64,000 nucleotides of DNA from Amorphophallus konjac (lineage: Eukaryota > Streptophyta > Magnoliopsida > Alismatales > Araceae), in contig CM040126.1 of NCBI GenBank assembly GCA_022559845.1, forward strand, positions 226,058,641 through 226,122,640, in the 5' to 3' direction. Both the position numbers and the translations under genes were made by a program. Shown here piece after piece: positions 23,949 through 34,012 of this stretch. How positions within the stretch are numbered: position 1 is the stretch's first letter; each line of letters begins with the position of its first letter. A model generated the notes under the pieces. That model was not told the origin of the DNA, made no database searches, and saw nothing but the letters and a program-made list of their open reading frames with translations.

Positions 23949-24885
23949 CTGGTCTATTAAGCATATGAAAGAAAAGGAAGGGTCAATAATGAAGACTTCA
24001 TGAAAATATGAGTTAAAGAAATTTTGAAGAAATTTTGATAGAGTCGCCCCTTATCCAGGGATCTGTAAGAAAAAAATAGGAAGTACATCACAACCATAAG
24101 GTGAGATGACCCCTGAAATAAGACTGTGTGATAGCTCCCAGGCCCATATAGGAAAAAAACTCCACCTGTCGCGGTTTAAACCTCGCGCCGTTGAGAAGAG
24201 AGAGAGAGAGAGATATAGAATGGGCACAGTAGCCCTACAGCAGAGAAGAGAAAGGGGGGTGGGAGTGAGCTCGCCGCCATGATCGAGCTCACTGCCGTGA
24301 CCAAGCAAAAGAGGAGAAGCACAAGGGCCCTGCCGCCGTGCCAATGGACTTGCTGCCGTGCGTGAGCGAGGGAGAAGAAGGCGGGTCTCCCGCCGTGCCA
24401 AGCAAAGTGGAGAAGAAGAAGGTGAGAGGCCACTGTTCAAATATGGAAAGAGAGGGTTTCCCTCTCTCCTAGGGCTTTAAGGCGAAAGCAAAGGCGGTGC
24501 GTACGGCAGTGGCCGGATCATTTTTTTTAAAAAAAAAAAACCAGATCATGCCTGTGCCGCCGTATCACACAGCTAGCCGCTGAATCAAATGCCCCCGCAT
24601 GCCTCTCGATCTTCGAATCGCATGTCTGCAATCCTGGCCGCCGAGCAAAGTCCGTGTCGCCGTATCAATAGCCTCTAACGACCATTTTATAGCCGGATCA
24701 GACCTGTAGGCCCATTTAAGCAACTTTATCAATGCAGGGCCCATTAAATGGACCTGATCCAATCCACTGACTTTGAGTTAGCCCCAGAAGCTGCAAATGC
24801 AGGACAAGAGGGTGAATGTCCGATCAACGGTCGAATATTACACCTGCAGGCCCTGTGTCACTTGTCCCTCACTTACGCCACCTAT
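23949..24885. other. Leader/promoter side of the antisense gene
   Basis: Non-coding. It contains a GA microsatellite (about 24193-24213), several GCCGCCGTG-like repeats (24270-24390), and an A run near 24530. By position it would hold the promoter and 5' leader of the antisense gene. Minus-strand open frames at 24051-24440 are low-complexity. Confidence 0.35.
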
Positions 24886-24899
24886 GGGTGGGGGGCATT
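24886..24899 (+). other. Polypurine tract of Tat-like element
   Basis: GGGTGGGGGGCATT directly precedes TGTTGACACCC. The same layout, GGAGGGGCATC then TGTTGACACCC, occurs on the minus strand at 45161-45138, so tract and LTR start are shared by two related elements. Confidence 0.7.
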
Positions 24900-27800
24900 T
24901 GTTGACACCCGAAAAATTATTATACGAAAAAAAGAAAGATAAGTCTGAAGCCCGTGAAATCTCTACCCATGGTGCCTAGAGTTCAAAAAGATTTCATGAA
25001 AACTCAGTTCTATTGATATGGGTATTGTTGTACATCGGGAGAAGCTAGCTGCATCACAATATCACACCTGGCTATGCCTCCTCAGCAAAGCTACTACCTG
25101 GCAAGCCATCGTCCGTCACCAAGGCGACTAAAGCCGAACAAATCACTAAATTGTTCGTCAAACATCCCCGAGCATCCATCTGCCAGCTTAAGCTCCCCAA
25201 CAACCTTCCAATCGTCCAGAATAGTCGAGATACAGTTGGAACTATCTCCGAGAAGACGGTGCTAGAAGGAAAGCATCGCTACACTGCAGATGTTGTGGAT
25301 GAATTACTCTAAAGGGGCCAAGTGCTACTGAGACATGTGAAGCATGGGCTGAAAAAATAAGAAGAGATATTTAAACAAAGAAAAGAGGCACAAGTGGGCC
25401 AAGGGAAGCTTGAATGGCCCAAAGCAACCACCGCACAAAAGTGGATCCGGTGGCCCAATGCCATCCGATAGCCAAGCCTGGTCCGGTGGCCAGGAACGCG
25501 CGCCTCTTTGGCCGTTGTATCCCATTTCGCCGCCGCATCAAAGGGATAAAACCCTTATAAAATCCCCAGTTTCGAAGACTAGAAAGAGAGAGAAAAAAAG
25601 GTGGAAAGAAAAAGGAGAAAAGAAGGAAGAAATCACTAGTTTTTTGAATACTTGGAAGAGAAGAAAAAGGCCAAAAGAAATATTCTTGAAGAGTGAGCGA
25701 AGAGCAAAGGAAAGAAAACTCTGAGAGGAGAAGAGAAATGAAGTATCCTGCTACAGGTGGGTGTGCCACCGCCTAAGGCCCTGAGGGGCTACAGTGTTTC
25801 TGCTTCTTCTTCTTCACTTTCTCATTTCTTTTTTTTTCTGTTCTTCGCATATGACGTAAGGTCTCATGTATGTGAATAAGAAAGGGGCATGAAAATGTTG
25901 GTAGATGCTTTGTGTTCTTATTGTCCTTCCTCCTCCTATTCGATTTCTCTGCATCTCTGTGTGTGATTGTTTGACGACCAACACATCTGGGTCGAACAGA
26001 GGTTCCTCGGTGATGGATATCCGTCTGGGGTTATCTAGATTGTATGTCGCATGGGTTTTCTCTTCGACATTTTCCCTTGTAGATAGTCCTATAGGGAGCA
26101 AAGTGGCCGATTGCCTCCTAAAGGTGGTCTCTGTGCATCCTTGAGTTGGCACATACGAGTTTTACCCCATCTTTCGCATCGGTTTTCCGCTGGGAAAATC
26201 TCTCTGTTTCTTTTTATGTGTCCCCGTTCCTTTAGTGAAATGGGAGGCCGCTGATGGTATTATTCCTCAGGGGAGACCAGAGACATGTGAAGCCATCACA
26301 TGGCCTCTGAATCTCTTGCACAACTACGGAGGAACAACGTAGCTCTGTGTCCCTGCTATAGACCCGTTGGTAGCTCGTAGGCTCTGTCTGCGGTTTCATG
26401 GAATCCCTAGTACCTGCAACTCAACTCCAAGCCCTTTCCATGGCTTTCCTGCCCCCCGGGCCTTCGTACCATGCCTCCCAGAGCAATTAGACCCCTTCCC
26501 AGACTATAAATCCCTGAAAACCCCCTTTCTCTAGCCTTTCCAGTGTATAAGCCCTCAATACGGCGGCCAAACACTGTAGCTACAGTACTAGCCACCATCT
26601 CACTCTCACAAAGCACTGTAGCTACAGTGCTCGAGCCACTATGCCCCTCTCACACTCTGCTCTCCTCTGTTCACCGAGTGGCACCCCCTGTCGCAAGATC
26701 CCTTTCCGGTTGCAACCTCAGTCCACATGGTCGCCGAATTGCGCCCCTCACCCCTGGCCGCCGTTTGGCTTCCCGTTGCCGCCAGGTGGATCCCCAGTCG
26801 CCAGATCAAGTGGATCCCGCACCCTTGGCTGCCAGATCAGGATTTTGCCACCATATCAAATAGCCAGCCTCCGTTCAAACCCTTCTACACTAACTCTATT
26901 CAGCCTTTAGCCCCTCTGTTGGCTATCCTGCTCTTCCCATGATCTTCCGATGATCTGAAGCTAAGCCAAGCACGGTACACAGAGCTACATCAATGGGAGT
27001 TGCATCCCTACAGCATAAATATTTCCCCAAATTACCCTGTCAAGTCGAGGGGATCCGCTACTTACTATAATGCGTTCTCCATTGACTTTGTATAAAGGAA
27101 AAGAAAATAAATTGCCTCAATGATGGATGATGTCCCGCAGTTGGCTCCCGGGCCTCAGTATGCCCGCATCTTATGGACTCCGTCTCGGCACCCCGTGGGC
27201 GGATATCCTATATGTCCCTTGGCATATCCCGAAATAAGGGGAGATGCTGCCGAAATTTGTTCAAGAGGCTAGTCTATCGTACCATGTCATATCTTCTAAA
27301 TTAACCCTTTTTAGGCCACGGAGGTCTGCCATCTCCTATGGTGTGTTCTTCAATGACTTCATTAGGGGAAAGGTGAATAAACTACCTCAATGGCGAACAA
27401 TGCCCCCGCAGTTTCTTCGACCCTCTCGACCTTCGGGCTCTGGTGTGCCCATGTATCACGGACCCCGTCTCGGCTCTCTATGGACGGGTATCTTATGCAT
27501 CTCTCAGCATATCTAGAGATAAGGGGAGATGTTGCCGAAATTAAATTGGGAGGTTGTGTCATGTCATGCCTTTTCGGGTATTCTAATCATCCCATTAAAT
27601 CACGAGACTTCGTCATACATTGTAACGTGAGCTCCGATGATACTGACGAGGAAATAAAAGATTGACCGCCTCAAAGGCAAATAGTGCCCCCAACCTTTTA
27701 TGTCCTTCAGTCCATGGTTGTGTCAGCTCTTCTTAGAGTACTCTTGTACACACCATGGTGCCAAAATGGGACAAGAATTATCGGTAAAATATTCACTACC

Positions 27801-28480
27801 CATCGTTGGGTATGGTCTATCATTTTGATATGCTCATCCGTTTCGAAACTCGTCTCAACCCTTTATGGGCGAGTCTCCTATATCTATCCCTGACACATTC
27901 TGGGGTAGGGGGAGATGCTGCCGAAATTTTGTTAGGAGTCGATGGTTTAATTCTGTATCGTGTGTTTGGCTTCCTCGCCTGATTTTCACCTCTTATGGTA
28001 GTGGCAACCTCACGGTTACCCATATCGAATTATGAGGACCCAACACCCTATAAAGAGGATAAACGGATGAACAAGTGCCATCCCTTGGCATACATTGTCC
28101 CGATGACATATGAACCCTTCGAAGTGTGGCCATGCTAGTTTTTATGAGCCTGCATGCATGGGCCATAATAATGAAGGTGGTTCAACAAATAAATGGCAAG
28201 CATTGATCGACAACCCTGCGGGTGACAGGGATTATTCGGAGGGCCAGCCCTCCGGTTCCCCGTTCACTATATGGTGCAGGATTGCCGTCTGGGTATGACC
28301 ATCTCTTCGGAGTTCGTCTCGACTGTTCGTGGATGAACCTCCTATCACCTCCTCAACACTCTTCGGGATAGGGGGGATGTTGCCAAAATATTTTTTGAGT
28401 TGGTTTTCATTGAAGATGCATGTGAATGAATGTTCGAATAAAGTAACAAATAAGTAAACAATGTCAAACCCACTTCCACC
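24900..28480 (+). repeat. Tat-like 3' LTR, right border uncertain
   Basis: It starts TGTTGACACCCG after a polypurine tract. Non-coding, with TATAAAA at 25556-25562 (preceded by GGGATAAAACCC) and TATAAA at 26505-26510 as candidate promoters. Two copies of the palindrome ACTGTAGCTACAGT lie at 26573-26586 and within 26613-26630, and diverged repeats at 27020-28390. I could not find the CA end or target duplication; the right border is a guess at the A-rich tract near 28490. Open frames within it are not supported as genes. Confidence 0.5.
27020..28390 (+). repeat. Four diverged 280-460-bp repeats ending in a purine-tract-like block
   Basis: Each unit carries blocks such as CCGTCTCGGCTCTCTATGGR, then a CATATCY stretch and AAGGGGAGATGYTGCCGAAA. 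Ends lie near 27260, 27540, 27930 and 28390. The recurring GGGGAGATGYTGCC block resembles a purine tract plus an LTR start repeated in series. Spacing grows and identity falls to the right. Confidence 0.55.
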
Positions 28481-28608
28481 CTTAATCCTCAAATAAAAAA
28501 AAAGAAAAAGAGAAAGAAAGAAGAGAGGAAAAAAGAATAAATCGATACATGCTACGTACTCGTTTGTATGATCCTGTGCAAGAGCACTCGCACCTGTCCG
28601 ACTCTCCG

Positions 28609-28690
28609 ATATATCAAATGGTGACTTGTCAAAAGTCAGGTTAGGCCTGGCCGGAAGCTATCACTAAGCGTGAGGAGGCCTTACGACCTA
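28609..28690 (+). ncRNA. Conserved structured element, copy B
   Basis: GATATATCAAATG, stem 1 GTGA (28621-28624) with TCAC (28661-28664), stem 2 CAGG (28637-28640) with CCTG (28646-28649) and loop TTAGG, then TAAGCGTGAGG. Spacings are identical to copies A and C. No Sirevirus coding sequence is recognisable around it, so it is either a fragment or a unit shared between families. Confidence 0.5.
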
Positions 28691-28699
28691 AAAGTTCTT

Positions 28700-29181
28700 C
28701 GCCACATACTAAAAGTCGATCTAATAAATCTTATTACATCGCATGCTTGCATGTGTTGCATCTTGCTTTACAAAACAAACATTATGTTTATACATTTTCT
28801 TCGACCCTGGGGGCCCTTCTACTTTGGCGATTAATCAAGGGTTGTCCTACTTTTGGGAGGACGTAACAAACACCATAGCCTTTATGATATGACGGACTTC
28901 AGGTCCCGACACGATCACCCACCATTATCTGATAATTCAGACGAGCGCACAATAAAACTTTGTCACGAAAGTGACTGGCACGCCTCGCGTTATTGATATT
29001 TTGACATTTGCAATTGCAGTAAGAAATTTGAACCTTACGATGCTGTCCATCATTCCAACTCTCTAGTAATGGCACATGTGCCCGAGCCAGTAACGTGTGA
29101 AACTTAATTTATTTACAGCGGACTTATCAATTCACGAGTGGACATGACGCGGCGAGATGTCGTTCTGCCTAGGAGTCTAGT
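28700..29181. other. Unassigned spacer before the CACTA gene
   Basis: No domain or repeat is recognised. It may contain upstream exons of the CACTA transposase gene, or the junction between the Tat LTR remnant and the CACTA element, but no terminal motif is visible. Confidence 0.25.
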
Positions 29182-30117
29182 ATGAAGTCAAATTTCCGAA
29201 GGAAAGTATATGAGGTCCGAGAACACGCTAAAAATAAGCCTCGTGGGAGTGAAGACCGACAGCTGTGGAAGGAGCACCGCCCTCTATGGATAAGGAAGGA
29301 GGATTGGGACATATCATGTAACAAATTTGCCGACCCCAACTGGATAGAAAAGTCCCGAAAAGCCAAAGCAAACAGGGCATCACAATTGGGCGCAAATTTG
29401 CATACGAGTGGGTCCGTCTCTTTCACGGCTCATAAACAAAAAATGGTAAGTAATGTTTCAATTTATCTTCTTACATTTTGTTAATATATATGACGTTTTT
29501 TAACTATGAATTGCATAATAGGCTGTGGAGCTTAATCGAGCTCCGTTGTTCCTCGAGGTGTTCGATAGAACACACAAAAAGAAGGGGACAAATCAATTTG
29601 TGAGTGAGGGAGCTCACTCAGTAGCGGTAAGTTTATCTACATACGCAACTTCTACCGTTCATTTAAATCGGATTGATTCATATGAAATTGACTAGTTATT
29701 TTATTCAATTTGTAGGAAACATATAGAAGAGCTGTGACAGAGAAGTACGGGGAGGGAGACACACAGTAGCCGGAGTTCGATCTGGCAGAATGGGTGGCAG
29801 CAGCTGGCGTACCGAAGAAAGGCCGGCTATATGGTTTTGGGGAGAGCTTGGACTCTAGCGTAGTGATATCATCATGTGTGAGTTCAGGCTCTGCCCAAAC
29901 CAGTAGCAGTGCCTTCAGTATACCTCCACCTGCCCCCAATACTTCTGCCAACGACGTTAGAGACATCGTCCGATCGAAAATTTCTGATTTGTAGCAGCAG
30001 ATGCATCGGCAGATCCGAGAGGAGATGTCTATCCAATAAGCAACCATGTTGCAGGCAATCAGTGTCCTCTCCCAAGCAAAAATTCTCCCTCATGGATCCA
30101 CCACCACCACGGCATAG
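29182..30117 (+). pseudogene. CACTA-associated Transposase_24 (Ptta/En/Spm) protein
   Basis: Three exons join in frame. Exon 1 (29182-29445) has WKEHRPLWIRKEDWD, then KAKANRASQLGANLHTSGS, the signature of plant En/Spm-associated Transposase_24 proteins. Exon 2 (29522-29626) reads APLFLEVFDRTHKKKG..FVSEGAHSVA. Exon 3 starts at 29716 with ETYRRAVTEKYGEG. Introns of 76 nt (29446-29521) and 89 nt (29627-29715) have GTAAGT donors and TAG acceptors. Exon 3 has TAG at 29767, two further stops near 29992 and 30037, and ends at 30115-30117, so it is a pseudogene. The start at 29182 is the first ATG and upstream exons are likely. The protein probably binds DNA in CACTA transposition; its exact role is not established. 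Confidence 0.75.
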
Positions 30118-30269
30118 GCCCACCAGCTGAGTGTTTATTATGTTTTTATTTTGACAGAATTACTCAATTATATTCATAATTAATTTCAAAACTAAGTTAG
30201 TTTTCAAAAGTAACTTAGTTTAGAAGAATTGGGAAAATTCGGGGTTCGGGGGTCCAAAATGTAAAATAC

Positions 30270-32130
30270 TGGCCTGATCGGCGTGCCGATCGTTCCAACA
30301 TGATAATCGAGGTAGACGTGAGTTGTGAGAGTTGACAGATTCCAAATCAGATATTCGGTTTGAGCCCGACGCTCAAATAACTCAATTCAAAACTAAGCGT
30401 GTTTTCAAAAGTAACTTAGTTTAGAAGAATTCATACAATTCGGGGTTCGGGAGTCGAAATCAGATATCTGGTTTAGGCCCGACGCTCAAAAGTGCATTTT
30501 GTAAATACACTTAGTTTAAAATTAAAGAAGTCGGGTCCGGGGGTCTAAAATTAGAAATACTGGTCTGATCAGCGTGCCGATCATTCCAACAGGACCTGGG
30601 AGATAAAAGTGACTTGTGAGAACTGGTGGAATTCAAATCGGATACCCGGTTTGGGCCCAGCGCTCAAAAGTGATGTCTCTAAATGTAATTAATTTAAAAG
30701 ACAGATAACTAGGGGTTGGGGGGTCTAAAATCTAAAATACCGGTCTGATCGGCGTGCCGATTGTTCCAACAGGACCTGTGAGATACAACTGACTTGTGAG
30801 AATTGGCGGAATACAAATCGGATACCCGGTTTGGGCCCAGCGCTCAAAAGTGTATTTTGTAAATGCACTTAGTTTAAATTTAAAGAAGTCAGGCTCTGGG
30901 GTCTAAAATCTGAAATATCGATCTGATCGGCGTGTCGATCATTCCAACACGACTTGGGGATGAAATTGACTTGTCAGAACTGATGGAATCCAAATCGGAT
31001 ATCTGGTTTGGGCCTGACACTCAAAAGTACATTCTCTAAATGTAATTAATTTAAAAGACAAATAAGTAGGGGTTGTGGGGTCTAAAATATGAAATACATG
31101 TCTGATCAGCGTGTCGATTATTTCAACAGGACATGGGAGATGAAAGTGACTTGTCAGAACTGACGGAATCCAAATCGGATATCTGGTTTGGGCCCGACGC
31201 TCAAAAGGGCATTTTGTAAATACACTTAGTTTAAAATTAAAGTCGGGTCCGAGGGTCTAAAATCTAAAATATCGGTCGGATCGGTGTGCCGATTGTTCTA
31301 ACAGGACCTTGGAGATAAAAGTGACTTGTGAGAACTGGCGGAATCTAAATTGGATACCAAGTTTGGGCCCAGCGCTCAAAAGTGTAGTCTCTAAATGTAA
31401 TTAATTTAAAAGAAAGATAACTAGGGGTTGGGGGGTCAAAAATCTGTAATACCGATCTGATCGGAGTGTCGATCGTTTCAACAGGACTTAGGAGATAAAA
31501 GTGACTTATGAGAACTAGAGGAATCCAAATCGGATACCCGGTTTGGGCCCAACGCTCAAAAGTGTATTTTGTAAATGCACTTAGTTTAAATTTAAAGAAG
31601 TTAGGTTCGGGGCCCTAAAATCTGAAATACAGGTCTGATCGGCATGCCGATCATTCCAACACGACTTGGGAGATGAAAGTGACTTGTCAGAACTGACGGA
31701 ATCCAAATCGGATATCTGGTTTGGGTCCAACGCTCAAAAAAGTATTCTCTAAATGTAATTAATTTAAAAGACAGATAAGTAGGGGTTAGGGGTTCTAAAA
31801 TCTGAAATACATGTCTGATCGGCGTGTCGATCATTCCAACAGGACTTGGGAGATGAAAGTGACTTGTCAGAACTGACGGAATTCAAATCAGATATCTGAT
31901 TTGGGCCCGATGCTTAAAAGTGCATTTTATAAATACACTTAGTTTAAAATTAAAGAAGTCGGGTCCGGGGGTCTAAAATATGAAATATCGGTCTGATTGG
32001 CGTGCCGATTGTTCCAACAGGACCTGGGAGATAAAAGTGACTTGTGAGAACTGGCGAAATTCAAATCGGATACCTAGTTTGGGCCCAGCGCTCAAAAGTG
32101 CAGTCTCTAAATGTAATTAATTTAAAATAC
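30270..32130 (+). repeat. 179-bp tandem repeats, about ten copies
   Basis: The palindromic anchor GATCGGCGTGCCGATC (7-bp arms, 2-nt centre) recurs near 30274, 30565, 30745, 30921, 31101, 31275, 31454, 31633, 31812 and 31990, mostly 174-180 bp apart. Two sub-types alternate (a TTTTGTAAATRCACTTAG block and a TCTCTAAATGTAATTAAT block), suggesting a ~358-bp higher-order unit. The array lies between Transposase_24 exon 3 and the exon at 32288, in what looks like the last intron. Confidence 0.85.
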
Positions 32131-32287
32131 TGATGACAGCTAAGGTTAGTTGGGGTCTATAATATCTATGCAGTTATCGATTTTATATTATGTTTGATTT
32201 CAATTTATGCAATGTAATAAAATATTTAATTTATCTTCGCACTAATTTTTTTATCAATGAATGAATTTTATTATTTTGTTAATGTAG

Positions 32288-32368
32288 GAGGATCCTTCTA
32301 CGAGCGGCGATAGAGGAGATGAGCAGGGCAGGGAGGAGGATATGGAGAATGTGGAGGATGATATTTGA
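32288..32368 (+). CDS. Acidic C-terminal exon of the CACTA protein
   Basis: After acceptor AATGTAG, 27 codons begin EDPSTSGDRGDEQG and end ...NVEDDI-TGA at 32366-32368. Composition (Glu/Asp/Gly) and position suggest the last exon of the Transposase_24 gene, with the repeat-filled ~2.1-kb segment as intron. The matching donor near 30118 is not obvious, so the link is inferred. Confidence 0.45.
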   Translation, partial: EDPSTSGDRGDEQGREEDMENVEDDI

Positions 32369-32499
32369 TCAACATGGGATTTGTGTTGAGTTTCTTATTT
32401 ATGTGTTTTGTTTTCAGTACGTTATTTTGATTAATATTTGATGTAATTTTAACAGGTTTTTTAAAATAATTTTGTATTTTTTAAAAAAATTAATGGAAG

Positions 32500-33074
32500 T
32501 ATTTTGGACAGATTTTCAGATGGATCCGTCTGAAATTTTAGACGGTATTTCAGACGACACTTATCCGTCAGAACGTACAGTTGGGATCTGCTAGTGCGTC
32601 TGAAATTTCAGACGGATTTCAGACGCATACGTCTGAATTTTGAAACGGAAATAGGGACGGTAAGGGCCATCTGAAATTGTACATCTGAAATTTCAGACGG
32701 ATATTGGAACGGTATTTGGGACGGATAATTTCAGACGGTATTTCACATGGAAAATTTGCCATGTGAAATTTCAGACGCTATTTCACACGAAAAATTTTTC
32801 GTGTCAAATTTCAGATGGAATTTGTGACTAATGTTAATCTGTACGAAATTTGTAATTTCAAACGGTATTTCACACGGAAAACTTTCCGTGTGAAATTTCA
32901 GACGGAATTTGTGACTTATATTAAATCTGTCCGAAATTTGTAACCAAGAATATGAGACGACCTCTTTCCGTCCGAAATTCGTCTGAAATATGTTACAAAA
33001 GTGTCTTCCCACGGAATTTCAGACGGATTTCAGACGGAAACTGGCCGTCTAAAATCCCGCCTTTTCTGGTAGTG
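32500..33074. repeat. CACTA subterminal inverted-repeat region and 3' terminus
   Basis: Many copies of TTTCAGACGG and its complement CCGTCTGAAA lie head-to-head, giving palindromes such as CGTCTGAAATTTCAGACG. Neighbouring hairpins have arms TTTCACACGG/CCGTGTGAAA around a short AT loop (about 32745-32790, 32795-32815, 32870-32900). Subterminal repeats of CACTA elements bind their DNA-binding protein. The element ends at 33074. Confidence 0.75.
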
Positions 33075-33124
33075 AGATAGATAAAATAACATACTAATAG
33101 TAAATAAACAAAATCGTCCCCACA

Positions 33125-33940
33125 CATTCCTTGGGGACCCGACTCAACTTTAGCACTATGTTCCATCCACAAACAGATGGTCAAACAAAGAGAACAAATC
33201 TGGTAATAGGGGATATGCTTAGGGCATGTGCTATTGATTTTAGTGGGAGTTGGCACAATCACTTGTCCCTAATAGAATTTGCCTATAACAATAGCTATCA
33301 AGCTAGCATTCAAATGGCACCATCCGATGCTCTATATGGAAGACGCTGTCGCTCACCCATATGCTAGAATGAAGTTGGGGAAAGAGAACTTTTAGGCCCT
33401 GAAATCATCAGGGATACTACCGAGAAGATAAAACTTATTAGAGAGAGAAACTAGATGGTTCAATATAGATAAAAATGTTATGTTGATAATAGAAGGCGAG
33501 ATCTGAAATTTCAAGTGGGAGACCACGTGTTCCTCAAGGTTTCTCCAAGTCGAGGTATTCGAAGATTTGGCATCAAAGGCAAACTTACTCCGAGATATAT
33601 TGGCCCTTTTGAAATTCTTGAGAGTGTTGGCGAGGTCGCATATCGGATTGTTTTGCCTCCTCATTTAACTGGAGTCCATGATGTATTTCATGTTTCGATG
33701 CTCAAAAGGTATGCCTATGACCCATTCCATGTTATAAGTGATGACAGCCTAGTCATTCAGAAGGATTTGACGTACGAGGAAAACTTGATCAAAATAGTTG
33801 ATCGAGAGGTACGTCAGTTTCGTAATAAAACTATTCTCATGATAAAAATCCAGTGGAGTAAGAGACTAGACAATGAGGCGACATGGGAGACGGATGAAGC
33901 AATGCGGAAGAGATTTCCGGAGCTATTCGATCATAAGTAA
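33125..33940 (+). pseudogene. Chromovirus pol end: integrase C-terminus and chromodomain
   Basis: The frame begins inside the integrase (LGTRLNFSTMFHPQTDGQT, the segment before the catalytic Glu; DMLRACAIDF; EFAYNNSYQASIQMAPSDAL). It passes TAG at 33365 (after SPIC, where Trp is expected), TAG near 33452 and TAA near 33467, then the GPY/F module (GKLTPRYIGPFEIL, VFHVSMLKRY) and a chromodomain (VDREVRQFRNKTI, IQWSKR, ATWETDEAMRKRFPELF). It ends at 33940. The integrase N-terminus and core are missing where the CACTA end abuts. This is the Tekay/Del-like chromovirus arrangement; the chromodomain directs insertion to methylated-histone chromatin. Confidence 0.85.
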
Positions 33941-33999
33941 AAAAAAAATTACACTCTCCATAAATACCATGCAATGATTTTGGGGACCAAATTCTCTTT

Positions 34000-34012
34000 A
34001 AGTGGGGGAGAG
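34000..34012 (+). other. Polypurine tract of chromovirus
   Basis: AAGTGGGGGAGAG directly precedes LTR start TGTAACTCCC at 34013, 60 bp after the pol stop. This is the normal chromovirus arrangement. Confidence 0.85.

Larger units (their letters stand above)
29182..33074 (+). mobile_element. CACTA (En/Spm) transposon, 3' half
   Basis: The right end is CTGGTAGTG at 33074, the reverse complement of the CACTAC(C/A)AGAAAA terminus, preceded by ~550 bp of subterminal inverted repeats. Inside are a spliced Transposase_24-type gene and repeat-filled intron. The left terminus and the main DDE transposase are not found, so the 5' part is missing, diverged or displaced; 29182 is only the leftmost supported position. 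A 3-bp target duplication cannot be tested without the left end. Confidence 0.75.

Noticed and set aside
1327..33074. CACTACAAGAAAA at 1327 and CTGGTAGTG at 33074 as the two ends of one 31.7-kb CACTA element
   Set aside because: The terminal repeats differ (ACAAG against ACCAG), the subterminal repeats of the right end are absent after 1339, and unrelated LTR elements fill the interval.
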